DNA from: Rhizophagus clarus
Lineage: Eukaryota; Glomeromycota; Glomeromycetes; Glomerales; Glomeraceae
DNA length: 64,000 bases
Reading direction: 5' to 3'
NCBI GenBank assembly: GCA_015698045.1
Contig: BLAL01000053.1
Coordinates: 684,501-748,500 of the forward strand
A program made the position numbers and the translations under genes. Position 1 is the stretch's first letter. Each line of letters opens with the position of its first letter. Shown one piece after another: positions 1-13,561 of the stretch. The notes under the pieces are model-generated. The model worked only from the letters and a program-made list of their open reading frames with translations. It did not search any database and was not told the DNA's origin.

Positions 1-1355
1 AATATTTTTAAGACGTAAAAATAAAAATAGGCATTGCAGTATAAAATTTGGTATTGTTTTTGGAGCTGTGTCACTTAATAAAATTGTTTATCCTTTGTTT
101 ATATCAGATACGATTTTTTCCGATTTTAACTTTATTTTTTTTTTTACCAATAAAACGAATAAGTGATAATTAATTTTATTTTCATTTTTCTCTTTCCATT
201 TTTACCGGTAAAAAAGAACTTAATTATAATTCTTATGCAATTTGTATATTGCCTAACGTTTCAAATAATTAATTTTGTGTTTGGGTAAAACAAAATAAAA
301 TTTCTTTATATTTACTTGTGTTACAACCGATAATTCTTTCAAAATCATCGTTTTCTTTGCTGAAATGTATTGAATTATGCCCACCTAGTCTATGTAGTTA
401 CTGCGCATTACGTTACGACTTTAAAAAAGGTTTTTTGTACAGTTATATAAAATATATAGCAAATATTTCGTAAATACATTATTAAAATTTTGCAAATACA
501 TTGTTAAATTTAGTAAATATGTAATAATGTACTATATAATATTTCGAATAAATATTTGTTCTTATATATCGATAAATTTCAAATTTGTGAATACCAATTC
601 ATATCGCTTTACTTACAGATTGGATCGTTCGTATATCTCAAAACCTTTAATTCGGCATCCAGGCCACTTCAAATAAAATCCGAAGGGGAAACTACAAAAA
701 AAGAAACCAATATATCATTAATTATCTGCTAACGCATTACCAAATATCTCAAACTAGTTTTTTTTCTAATTATATTTTTTTATTTTTAACTGAAGATAAA
801 TATTATAATTTATTTCAAAACAAAATAGTTATGAAATAAATCAAATAATGACGATATATTTACGATTCGTGATTAATATTTCGCCAATATAACACAATTA
901 CTTAATGCGAATTCTTTATTACTTAAAAGTTTCACTTTCATACGGCGTGTGATTATGTAACACATGAGCAAATTTTATTTTCGGAATGAAGATTTATTTG
1001 GTCAATAAAAAAAGTTCTAGAAAAAAAAAAAATAACAAATATGGTTTTTCATTTACCCTCGATCATGTGACTTTCAAAATTTTTTCCAAAGTTTTCCATG
1101 CGCCTCTTTGTCTAATTGTATTTGTTTATATTTTTGTGTGCTTATAACTTGCATTATTCAGATATAGTAATAATATAATAAGAATTTTCATTTGCGTATT
1201 ACAGGTCACATGATCACAAATTTGTTTATTTAAGGAGTACCTCGGTAAGTAAGTATCTTTAAGAACATTTTTCTTATCTCTTTTTAACATTTTACATTTT
1301 TATTTCTTTTTTCTTCGTTTTTTTCTTACTATATATAAAGAAACAACAATTATCA
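1..1355. other. AT-rich intergenic region, no gene seen
   Basis: No reading frame or RNA gene is supportable here. The sequence is AT-rich with short homopolymers. A TATATAAAG string lies only about 20 bases before the downstream start codon, too close to act as a normal TATA box for that ATG unless the leader is extremely short. Confidence 0.5.
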
Positions 1356-2786
1356 ATGACTACTGATCCAAATACTATTCCAACAATCCCTATTTTAGAT
1401 CCAAATAATCCTAATGCATCCTCTCTTAATAATTTATTTGCGAGCCTTGCAGATATTTTACAACCAGTTAATGAACCAAAATGCCCGGGTATTCGCTTCG
1501 TCGAAAGCATAAAACTCAATGATTACACCTCAAAATCTTATAGAGGCAATATTTTACCCTACAACGAACAGACGCAACGAATGTTGCATTTGGAAGAAAT
1601 CAGACTCCAATTGGCTTTCGTTTCAAATGTGGAAGAGATCGATGCGCTTATTAATAGACTGAACAATTTTAAATTTGAAGAACAACAAACATACACCGCA
1701 AAAATGGAAATCCAACTTGTGTCTCGATTATTATCTTATTCATTACAGTTTCGTAGATGCCTTTCTGCTGTACCTGATGAACGTATTACTTCTGCCGTTG
1801 CCGCTGTATCCGATTATAAAAGCGCTTTATTGGACCTTTTAAACCCTTTTACAACGTTACAATATAATTTCCTTTCAACCAATTTCTTAGAGAAGGCCCA
1901 AAGTTTATTAAAATTAACTTTCAATCCGTATGTACAGTAAAACTTTATTTTCTCTCTTTCAATCGAAAAAGAAAAAATAAATCTAACGTTTAAAACGTTT
2001 ATGTGAATCAGGTTTGGCGATCCAACTGGTGACATAAAAGCGTATCGTATCATTATTCCATATGTCCTATTTGTTCCTCGGTTGTAAATTAAATTCTAAC
2101 TCGAATTTTCCTTTCACTCTAGAATGATCGTTGGAGCTTCACCTTTTTTAATTACTGGTGGTTTGATACAACCTTTGGATACTGAAGTTACCATTATGGA
2201 AAACGTTTATCGTCAATCAGCCGGACAGTACAAATTATTTAATGAGGCTAGCCATAGCGATGGTTCCTTTGTTCAATTCGGATTTAAAGAATATGTACGT
2301 CATAAGATTCCCATGAAACGCGTCATTAATGGTGCATACACCTGTTACGTTGATCCTTTAAGCAAGACTTATTATTATACCACCCTTACCATTGATCCAT
2401 TCCGCTTTAAAGTATTAAAAAATTGTCTCATTTACGAAATTATTTCTGGAAAAGCTGCCTATTTTCATAGTGCTATATATTTTTATCTAAGTATGATCAC
2501 TGATGAAGAAGATTTTCAATTGATGATCGATTATGGTGTCATTCAATGGGGATACCCAATGGAAGGATATTCTCACTTTTGTAAATTGATGAAGGAATTA
2601 TTAGATATTATGTATTGTTGGAAATTTACTAATACTCGAACTTGGCATACAGAAATGGTCAAAATTGCAAGATGGAAGGATAAGAAAGGAGATACATCTA
2701 ATTGGGATGACTTTGCAACTTCATGTTATAATGGTGGTTTACTTAAATCAGAAGTTTCCGTTTGTTTATACAAAAGTCTTTGTTAA
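1356..2786 (+). CDS. Hypothetical protein, two exons (411 aa)
   Basis: Exon 1 is 1356-1927 and exon 2 is 2123-2786, joined across a 195-nt intron. The donor GTATGT at 1928 and the acceptor ...CTCTAG ending at 2122 restore the frame exactly: exon 1 ends after two bases of a Pro codon and exon 2 supplies the third. The predicted protein has 411 residues, starts MTTDPNTIPTIPILDPNNPN and has no signal peptide or membrane segment. The N-terminal half is helical-looking (LEEIRLQLAFVSNVEEIDAL). The C-terminal half is rich in Tyr and Trp (for example IQWGYPMEGYSHFCKLMKEL). I recognise no domain or motif. A possible poly(A) signal, AATAAA, follows about 100 nt after the stop. The splice solution is convincing; the function is unknown. 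The exon 2 frame is also open from its own ATG at 2124, so a two-gene reading is possible but less likely. Confidence 0.72.
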
Positions 2787-5449
2787 AATTAATTTTTATT
2801 AATTACTTTTGATTGAAATTCATCGAAATTCTAGTTATAATTTGTACATTTATTTATAATTTGTACGATTATATATTTAAAGTGCAAATAAAAATTATTA
2901 TAATATTTTATATTATTTTATAAACTACTATTAAATAAAGTCATTATATGTATATTGTATATACATATATTTATTTAGTTATAAATTTACCGTATTATTA
3001 AAAACACGAACGGTCGGTCGTTCTAAATACATTATAAATACATTGTTTAAATATTCATCACCTTGTCCTAATGGTAAATAAATTCTGATCACGACTCGGT
3101 CGACTCATGAATTTTCTCGTTAACGCTAATTCATATAATTAATTATTTGCATAAGATAAAAAAAAGTCTGTCAAATTTTTTCTTCACCATAATATTTTAT
3201 TGGTATTAGAACGATTACAACAAATGACACAGTTAGTCCTACGTTCCTCATCATCATTTCCATTTCTCATTGCATAGATAAATTTACGAAAATATGTTCA
3301 CTCTCGAATACACGATCGATGGTATGGATTAAAAGTGGGGCTCGCGTTGAACCTTTTGGATCAAAGAAACGTCAGTCTGGAAACAGGAAGACGAGTTCGT
3401 CAAAACCGTCATTGCAAATCGAAGTCACGTGACCCAAAGACCGCGTCGGTTCATTCATATCATTTTCCGATAAAATTTTACTTAATCATTTTCTTTTTAT
3501 TTCTTTTTAAACGTTTTATGATCCATTTTTTTTTAAAAATAATTTTTAAATTAACTTATTTTTCTCTTTCTTTCTTTCTTTTTTTTTTTTAATAAGGGTT
3601 ATTGAATTAAATCATATGCAGCGAACAAATTCTTATTTAATTTATGAATAGGTGAACATAATCTTTATTTTCATAATAAATAAAAATTTAAAAATGACGC
3701 ACATGACGTTACTTTTCGCAAGTAACAAGAGATTTTTTTTTGTTTTTTATTTCTCTGAAAAAAAAAAATTATTATTTTCGTAAATTTATCTTTTTTTTTT
3801 TATTTTTAAAACTTAAAGCGTATTTCTTTATTAACAGAAACAAATGTCTGTTTTACAATATAGAAATACCTAGTTTGGTTATAAGACTTCCCTATACTAA
3901 AATAATTGTATCTAAATACCATAATACCTTGCTCTAAAGCTGGTATTAATACTAAAAAACCTACAAGAAAGAAAAAGTTTTGTAAAACCCTCAAATAAAT
4001 TATCGTCCACAAAAAAAAGGTTAGTAAGGGCAAACTATCTAATTCTATTTAAAATTAAAATTCAATCTATATAAAACACAAACTATAGAGTATCATGGTT
4101 AGGCTAACTACTACATAGATTCGTCGAATTAAAAAGATTAAATTTAACTAAAAACAAAAATCAAGATAGAGGAAATGCACTAAGCTAAGTGTTTCAAAAC
4201 ACCCGTTAATATGTTAAGACTCAAGAAGCTGCTTCGACCTTTCGTCTTCTTGGGTTTTGAACGTTGTAAAGCATCCTTCTGATGTAGGATAATTTCACTG
4301 GGTTCGTTTATGGTTCAAAATAATTCTTTATTAATAAAATTCCTAAAAATAAATAAATTTCCTAAAAATATTAAATTAGCCCTCAAAATTGTAATTTCCT
4401 TCATTTAATATGTCTAGTAGTCTATAATCAATAGCTTCCTTGAATATCACTGATCAGGTCTTAGGTAAATGTTAATTAGCGAATCAGATTTAAGGAAAAT
4501 CCGTTTTTCGCTCTCTTTAATAACTTTTCTGTGTCTACTGCGGTTATACTGCGCCTCCTATTTTGTAGATTTACTTCAATAAATAACGAAATTTACATTT
4601 TTAATAGGCTTTCTGAGAATTTTCTCCAGCTTAGTTTGATAGAATAATTATAGTGGAGTACATATAAAATGCATTTTATGATGAATGTACGGTATCCCTT
4701 CGCAAAAGGGTTAAAGACCTTCATTACCCTACACTTTTCTATTAAATTATTTATAATATTCTTTGAAATCCTTGCTCAAGAGAAAACTTCGATAGAAAAA
4801 AAAAAATTTTCTCGCTATTTAAAAATGAAAATACTTATGATTTTACTATATCGAGATTTATTTCAAAACTTTTTATATTATTCACGTTAAATTTATTATG
4901 ACGCAAAAAAAAGATCATTTTAGCACGAAAATTTCTATTTGACAAGAAATTCTAAATATACCGTACGTAGCTGAAACGATCGGACAGAGATTCTGTAGTA
5001 TCAAAGTCGAGCAGATAATGTAGAGATAATGCCTTCATGATTCTAAAATTATTTCTCCAAGTTGCAAGATTTCTTAGTCATAACATCGTAGAAATTTTGA
5101 TCATCATTATAGAATTTTAATACTTCAGAAAAAGTATATATATAGAGTGATAAAATTCAAGAATTCCATGACGATCTATGCCTGCGCCAGGTTCAAACCA
5201 TATTTCGGCTGATCATTTTTCGGCTAACACTATTATGAAGATTAGTATTATTCTAAATTTATTAACAATAAATACCGTAATCGGTTATTATTACTTTTTC
5301 TAATTTCATATGCAAACATATACAACTCCCTGTTATGACTAAGTTAATTTGTTATTAATGATAACAGCATGAGATGTTGCTGACTTAGCCAAGTTTTTTA
5401 AAAAAAAACTTGTTGTCACCTGATCACCAACGTTGAGATGCAGCAACTT
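2787..5449. other. AT-rich intergenic region, no gene supported
   Basis: Only short open frames dominated by Phe, Lys, Ile and Leu occur, as expected by chance in sequence this AT-rich. I see no conserved motif, tRNA or repeat family. The stretch near 5190 contains a GGTTCAAACC string, but no tRNA cloverleaf can be built around it. Confidence 0.5.
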
Positions 5450-5454
5450 TGATC

Positions 5455-6020
5455 AGGAAAAAGGGAAAGGGAAAACGAGAGGGAAAGGAAAAACGAAGGG
5501 GGAAGGAGAAAAACGAAGGGGGAAGGAGAAAAACGAAAAGGGAAGGGAGAAAAACGAAAGGGGAAGGAGAAAAACGAAAAGGGAAGGAGAAAAACGAAAG
5601 GGAAAGGAGAAAACGAAAGGGGAAGGAGAAAACGAAAGGGGAGGGGAAAAACGAAAGGGAAGGGGAAAAACGAGAGAGAAAGAAAAGGGAAAATGAAAAC
5701 GAAAGTGAAAGGGAAAACGATAGGGAAAGGAAAAACAAAGGGGAAAATGAGAAGGAAAAGGGAAAAACGCGAGGGGAAGGAGAAAAACGAAAGGGAAGGG
5801 GAACAACGAGAGGAAAAAAAAGAGAAAATGAAAACGAAAAGGAAAGGGAAAACGAGAGGGAAAGGGGGAAACGATAGGGAAAGGGGGAAAACGAGAGGGA
5901 AAGGGGGGAAAACTATAGGGAAAGGGGAAAACGATAGGGAAAGGAAAACGAGAGGGAAAGGGGAAAAAATGAAAGGGAAGGGGAAAATGAGAGGGAAAGA
6001 GAAAGGAAATTATCGAAGGA
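5455..6020. repeat. Purine-only tandem array (GGGAAAGGARAAACGA-like)
   Basis: About 560 bases are almost pure purine on the plus strand, built from degenerate units such as GGGAAGGAGAAAAACGAAA. The unit length drifts around 14-18 bases. Nearly every unit keeps a single ACGA step, the only regular pyrimidine. The array is open on both strands, giving Lys/Arg/Glu/Gly-rich and Phe/Pro/Ser-rich conceptual peptides, but this is a composition effect and not evidence of genes. The mirror-symmetric polypurine composition could form triplex or other non-B DNA. Confidence 0.88.
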
Positions 6021-7230
<1,210 letters not shown>

Positions 7231-7579
7231 GACATTTATAGTATTATTCAACATTTATAGAGAATCAAACTATTCAAAATTAACATGAAAAAGACGAGAG
7301 ATTAAATAATAAATGAAATAATAAATTAAATAATACAAATTAAATAATATTTAAAACAATAAATGAAATAATAAACAAAATAACAAATTAAATAATATAA
7401 ATTGAATAATAACTAACTAATAAATGAAATAATAAATAAAAAGCGTATTTTACTGGTTAAAAATTAATTAATATTAAAAATAAAAAATGAGAATGAAGAA
7501 TAAAATCTACTTACAAGTATACACAGTTGGAATCAATTAATTGATGTGATCATGTTTAATAACAAAATAAGTAATTACC

Positions 7580-8371
7580 TTAATCATTGAATAAACAAAA
7601 TACGAAGTGACGATAGGTGAATTAATTGGTTCGATAAATGTAAATATTCTACTAGTATATACTACATCAGGATTTTTATTATATGAAGTTGAAATATTTC
7701 GTATTCCCTTATTAGTTTCGTCAAATATAACTTCAATGTCTTTTCCTTTATAGTAGAATTTTCCGTTTCCTGATTATAACCTCCAGAAGAATCAATCCAA
7801 AATGTCAATATAGTATATAATTCTTCTGCTGTAGGTCTTTGATCAAAATTAGCATTCATGCATCTATGTGCTAATTTTTTATAAGTTTCTGGAGTTCCAT
7901 TTCCGAATTCAGGTCAGTGAAAGTCAGTATCATGTTTTCTCTTATGAAAAGGTGCATGGTTTACTAGACGATAATAACACCAAAGCTATAAATATCGGAA
8001 GATAATGAATATGGTTCTCCGTTTAATACTTCTGGAGCAATATATGGCAATACATTAAATTCTTATAAAAATTAATTTTAATTTGGATAATAGCTTAAAA
8101 CATAAAATATTGAAATTAATTACAGTAATAGAAATACATGTATTAAATATACCTCATTTAAATATTCAGCTGATATGTTCTGTGATTCTTTTAACTTTTT
8201 CAAAACAATTTTTATGGATTTAGGTCTTTTTATTTCCAATTCCATAATTCTGCCTATAATAACAGTTTTACCGTCAATCCATGTTGCAGTATATACATTA
8301 AAAAATCCACCTTAGTCAATTTGTTTTACATCTTTAAATTTTTCAAACCACACTCATTCTATAAATAATGG
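7580..8371 (-). pseudogene. Decayed protein kinase-like gene
   Basis: This is a relative of the complete minus-strand kinase at 9.5-10.9 kb. The exon 1 remnant (8371-8153) reads PLFIE, a TGA where the relative has Trp (EW), a TAA just before GGF of the glycine loop, then VYTATWIDGKT and KIVLKKLKE (the Lys of VAxK survives). It ends ...EYLNE at an intact GTATAT donor, the position used in all relatives. The exon carrying beta4 through the HRD loop is missing. Sequence resumes at LPYIAPEVLNGEPYS and DIYSFGVI, stops, and the C-terminal helices reappear around 7860 (NANFDQRPTAEELYTIL) in a shifted frame. Two nonsense codons, a large internal deletion that removes the catalytic loop, and frame changes make it non-functional. 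Confidence 0.85.
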
Positions 8372-9523
8372 AGAATAACAACAGAAATTTCGAATCACCC
8401 AGTACTACGCTCGCCGGCTCGAAGAAAAAAACTTGTTGAAGTACTTTTATCAAATCCAATATTGATGAATAATTTTCTTTCATTACAATAAGTAATATTT
8501 GGTTATTTGGAAAATTCAACATCGAAAATCTTGTCTTTAGAATAATGTTAGAATAAAATTTTACTGGGTTGGCTAATTATAATTATATATTCGCTTTAAC
8601 CAACAAAGAAAGCATTTTTTGAAGAAAAAAAAAATTTCTTTTCTTTTGGAACGAATCATGAACAATTATATTAAAATAAAAAGGTTTGTTATAATATAAA
8701 AATTAAACTCATTCAATTTTATAGTAGTGATAACTTTTGCTGATATATTTAAAATAAAATACAAACGTTAAAAAACATTTCGGTAACGTCAAAAACCAAA
8801 TAAAACATAGTAGCTAGAAGATAACCTTATAATCATTATCTTACACAAACAGTTTTCATTGACAAAGAAAATCATGTAAATTAATTAGAGATTTCTCAAG
8901 CATTTATGTATAGTAAAAAAACAATTTTGAAAATTATTACTAATGAAAATTCATTAGCGTTAGCCTCTATTAGTTCCGCAGTTGCTGTATAATATTTTGG
9001 TATAAGTGCGTGCTTATTTTTTCTATTTTTTCAGTTTATCATTTCAATAGAAGAAAAATTGGATCACAAAAGTTAAGAAAATCTAAATTTCTGATTTCAT
9101 CTATTTAATCCCAATTTACTCAATATTATATTAATCAATCAAATTAATTAATTACTGTAATATTATACGAATTAAAACATTTCATTAGTTAAATTTATAG
9201 AATAAGTAAATTGTAATGATGAAATTTTTTATTTATCATATTATCGATCACGTCTAATGCATGCATGATAAAGCTATTATGATGCGTAATGAATTTGCAC
9301 TAAAAATTTTTTGATTATAAAATAAATAATAAAAGGATAAATAATACAGTAAATTTGATGATAAAATTACATGAAATAATGATATAAAATTTTTGTTTCT
9401 TAGTTCACTGATTTTAAAAAATTTAAAAAAAAAGAAGCTAATTGATAATATTAAAGAAATTAATATTAATATGTGAATATCTAAATATGTATATATATAT
9501 ATACACATATTACCTTTTTAAAT
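8372..9523. other. Intergenic spacer between kinase copies
   Basis: AT-rich sequence without motif-bearing frames. It separates the decayed kinase from the complete one; both are on the minus strand, consistent with a local duplication. Confidence 0.5.
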
Positions 9524-10906
9524 TTAGATCTCCAGATTTTTTAACCGAGAATCTTGAAGAAATGAAGTAATAATAGGTGAATTAATGGGTTCTGGCAAAT
9601 TACTAAATGTGAGTGCCCTACTAACATATATTGCACCAAGATTTTTTTCATATGAAATTGAAACTTTTGGTATCTCTTTATCAGCCTCTTTAAAAAAGTC
9701 TTTAATTTCTCTACCCTTAGAACCAAATTTCTTTATGTCCTGACAATTTCCATATGTAGAATTATGCCAAAAATGCAATATAACATATAATTCTTTGGCC
9801 TTTGGCCTTTGTTCAGGATTAGCATCCATACATTTATAAGCTAATTTCTTATAAATATCAGGAGTTCCCTTTCCAAATTCTGGTCTGAGTCCATTACATA
9901 TATCTAATGCTAAACCAACATCATGTTTTCTTTCATAAAAAGGCGGCATTCCGGATGACAATTCTGCCATTATTACACCAAAGCTATAAATATCAGATGA
10001 TTTTGTATATGGTTTATTATTTAAAACTTCTGGAGCAATATATGGTAATACACCACATACTTTATTATCTGATTTTGATGATCCAATATCGGATAGTCCA
10101 AAATCTGAAATATATGAAATATTTTCATTATCTTCATAATTCAGTAATATATTTCCACTATGAAAATCTTTATGAAGATATCCTAATTCATGTAAATTTT
10201 TAAGATCGTATGCTGAATTCATTAAGCTTAAAAGTTTTTCTTCCCATAAAATATTGTTGAAATTATTTAAAAGAATACATCTTAAATTTCCTTCACTTGC
10301 ATATTGCATAACCATTACGAATTCTTTAGTTTCCGGATCTCGGGTTATTCCATGAAAATTTAAAGAACCGGTGTTCGAATTGTACAAACTCCAATGTGTT
10401 TTAAGCTATTATAGAAATTAAAAATTAAATACAAGTTAAATTTGATTACGATGTTACAGAGAATAAACTAAAATGTGTATTATAATAATTATGCCTACCT
10501 CATTTAAATATTTATCTGTCATGTTTTGTGATCCATTTAACTTTTTCAAAGCAACTTTTATGGATTCAGGTTCTCTTTTCCTCCAACTATCATTATGCCT
10601 AGTATATATTGTTTTACCACATATCCATGTTGCAGAGTAAACTTTGGCAAATCCACCTTCACCAATTTTTTCTATATTTTCAAATCTATCATATGGTATC
10701 CATTCAAGAAATAATGGGTAATCATCATTATAATCATCATCATCATCAAAATATTTTGCATTATAAATCGTATTCTTGATAAATTCATCGATATCAGAGT
10801 TTTCACTTGTCCATCCTTCAATTATACAACGTGGAACGCATTCTTTACACCATAATTTCTTTTCTCTTGGTTTATAACAATTTACGTGGTTAGAATTTGC
10901 ACTCAT
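9524..10906 (-). CDS. Protein kinase-like protein, two exons (429 aa)
   Basis: Exon 1 is 10906-10499 and exon 2 is 10405-9524, with a 93-nt phase-0 intron (donor GTAGGC, acceptor TAG). The start is the first ATG (MSANSNHVN). The protein has a partial Cys knuckle (WCKECVPRC, residues about 19-27), an acidic run (YFDDDDDYNDDY), then a kinase domain. The glycine loop is IGEGGFAKVYSATW and the ATP-binding Lys is in VALKKL. The exon junction falls in helix C (KYLNE|). The catalytic loop is HKDFHSGN, with Lys in place of the Arg of HRD but the catalytic Asp and Asn kept. DFG, APE and the C-lobe DIYSFGVIM are intact, and the lobe closes with RPKAKELYVIL. The type is tyrosine-kinase-like by its C-lobe pattern. 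It should phosphorylate protein Ser/Thr/Tyr, substrate unknown. It lies about 1.2 kb upstream of a decayed paralog on the same strand. Confidence 0.88.
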
Positions 10907-11675
10907 TTTGTTATTATATATTTTATTAGTTTTTCTCGAAATCGTAAAAAGGGAATCTACCGTTCGATAAAAAAAAAAAAATAAATTCGGGTTTATATTA
11001 ATTAGTTAGTTCAATTGGCATATAAAAGGTTAGCCGCAGACCACAGCCACGTTCCTGGTATGTCGATCATGCTTAATTGCGGAGTTATCATAACGCCGCA
11101 ATTATTCTGCGGAGCATATCATAATTGATGATCATTATTTGTATCACTAAATACATTACTATTGTCCGTGATTTTAAACAAAGAACTTCGGAATTTTCGG
11201 CTCTCACTTGCATAAAGTTTGAAAGTCATTTTAAAATCGTACTAAAAATAAAATTAATTTTTTTCGATAAAGAAATTAATAATATAAATTTATAATAAAT
11301 ATTCTATTTAACTGAATTATACTCAGATTTTTTCAACTCCGTCTTAATTCTGGCCGAATTAAGCTGACCGATATTACCTGTTAAGGTTTGTCTGTCATAT
11401 TATGTTGCGTTACGTTACATAATTTATACTGTAAGTTTATACATAGATCTAATCTAACAATAATTAATCTTGGCGTAGCTTATGATTTATAATTAACATA
11501 ACTGAAATTATCAATGATTGGTCGGTGACATAATTAGGTGACAAATAGGATTTTATTATTTAAAAAAGTCCCAGATTAATTATAAAAAGTGAGAAGTGCT
11601 AACCCTAATCCTAAATCTCTGTCCAATCAGATCAATGAATAAATTAGTAAACCCCTTTGCATAGATATTATATGA
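10907..11675. other. Intergenic region, no gene seen
   Basis: AT-rich region upstream of the minus-strand kinase. No further coding signal or repeat family was recognised. Confidence 0.45.
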
Positions 11676-11678
11676 CAT

Positions 11679-12328
11679 CCCTATAAAAAATAAGTGTCCG
11701 GATAATGTCCAGAAAATGTCCGGAAAAAAATTCTAAAATATTGTCCGGAAATTCTGGACACTGTGTGTCCGGAAACTGTTCCGAAAACACTGCATTTTCG
11801 GGATATTAGGAATTTGTCCTGAAATTGTCCGGAAATGTATTTTCGTAAAATTTTGCCACAAAAGATGATCAATGGATAGATGATCATCATTATTCCTTAA
11901 CCAAAAATTTTTATATCATAGATATATAGTATTTTTGCCTGCTCTGCAATTTTAATTAGTACGACAGAAAAGGTTTTGAATGTCAGTTTTGTGCTTTTTG
12001 CATTTTTTTACAAAATTAATTTATCCTTTTTTGGAAATAGTATCCAGAATTTGTCCTGAACTTTTTCATGTCCGGAATTTGTCTATCTGGTTTTTTTACT
12101 ATGTCCAGAATTTGTCCAGGTTGAACTGTCCAGAATTTGTCCAAAATTTTATACCGAACAAATACTGGACGAATTCAGGACAAAGTTAGGACATGTCAAA
12201 ATTTTAAGTATCAGAAGTGTGTCAGACATGTACCAAAAAAGTGGACATTTTCCGGACACACCAGATTTATTCCGGACATTTTCCAGACATTTTTGATAAC
12301 ATTTTCCGGACATTTATTTTTTATAGGG
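11679..12328. mobile_element. 650-bp non-autonomous TIR element (MITE-like)
   Basis: The left end reads CCCTATAAAAAATAAGTGTC and the right end, reverse-complemented, CCCTATAAAAAATAAATGTC; the first 24 bases differ at one position. The direct repeat CAT flanks both ends (11676-11678 and 12329-12331), a candidate 3-bp target duplication. The interior carries many variants of TGTCCGGAAA, plus-oriented on the left arm and reversed on the right; I count nine exact copies of the palindrome TCCGGA. Such subterminal repeats are typical of transposase-binding ends. No transposase is encoded. The superfamily is unassigned: a 3-bp duplication would suit CACTA or Harbinger types, but the terminal sequence matches neither consensus that I know. 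Confidence 0.82.
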
Positions 12329-12625
12329 CATTAACAAAGGCGTTTAATAAAGTATAATTATCTTTTAATAGAAATTTAATACAATAAAATAGTAATGGCT
12401 CACAAAGGTAAAAGGCATATAGTATGATTATTTAATAAAAAGTTAGAATTATTCAAAAATTTTTTAAATCAAATTTGTCAATATAATAAATTTAGTTTTA
12501 AGTAGCACCGACGAATTTAAAGGTAAAATACACTAAACTTAATTATTATACAAAAATTATATGTAAATGATTTATATATTATTATACTTTTACAATATTC
12601 ACACGAAATTTAAATAATTTAGCTT

Positions 12626-13540
12626 GTAAGTTAATGGATTATCTTAAAATTCTTATAATTTAAATAATAATGGTATTGCGTTATTATTTTACATAACTTT
12701 AAGAATTAATAATAATTAATAATACTATAGTAGGTAAGTTATCAGCTATTTATTTTTACTTTATTTTAAATACTGTTCAGATAACCAAATTCTTTGTTTA
12801 AATAATAACTATTTAATAATTAATTACATATTAGATGGTAAGTTATGATATTTGGTTACGCTACATCTATTATATAATATCCAGCACATGTAATTCAAAT
12901 TAATTGTACTCTTAACTTAAATATATGATTAGATTGTAAGTAATATTTAATTTACAGTATATATATTTGTATAATAATATTTGCATCTAATTAATACACA
13001 AATAACATTACAGGGTGTAAGTTATATGTTATCTATATCTGCCATTTATATGGTTTAATTAATAAGTTCATTTAAAAAATTATTTGGCAATTTATTTTAG
13101 ATCGTAAGTTATAAGTTATTTATTTAATTCTATTATTATATTTATATAATATTTACATATAAGTTAAACTCTTTATTAAAAAATTATTTGATAATTTATT
13201 TTAGATCATAAGTTATAAGTTATTTATTTAATTCTATTGTTACATATTTATATAAATATATACATACAGTTTAAACTAACCAAATTCTTTATTTAAAAAA
13301 TTATTTGGTAATTATTTAGTTCGTAAGTCGTGTTCTATTATTACATATTTATATAATATTTTCATATAATTTAACTAACTAAATTCTTTATTTGAAAAAT
13401 TATTTGATTTATTTTAGATTGTTGTAAGTTATTACAGTATTTATAATTATATCCATATAATATTTATTTATAGTTTAATTAACCGAATTCAATCTTTATT
13501 TAAAAATACCATTTTTACTTTAGTTGGTAAGTTATAAAAT
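12626..13540. repeat. Degenerate ~100-bp tandem repeat array (about 10 units)
   Basis: A GTAAGT core (mostly GTAAGTTA, often preceded by TTAGAT) recurs at about 12626, 12734, 12838, 12936, 13017, 13104, 13208 (ATAAGTTA), 13323, 13434 and 13527, spacing 81-115 bases. Between cores the units share AACCAAATTCTTTATTTAAA, TTATTTGGTAATTTATTTTAG and an AT run containing TATTTATATAATATTTACAT. Units in the right half are the best conserved. The array abuts a reverse-transcriptase fragment. It encodes nothing recognisable. Confidence 0.75.
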
Positions 13541-13561
13541 ATAGACCACATGTTATAAATA

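Noticed and set aside
1331-1339. TATATAAAG as promoter of the two-exon gene
   Set aside because: It lies about 20 bases before the start codon, which would put the transcription start inside the coding region.
5180-5215. GGTTCAAACC, a tRNA B-box-like string
   Set aside because: No A-box at a suitable distance and no acceptor, D or T stem can be paired around it.
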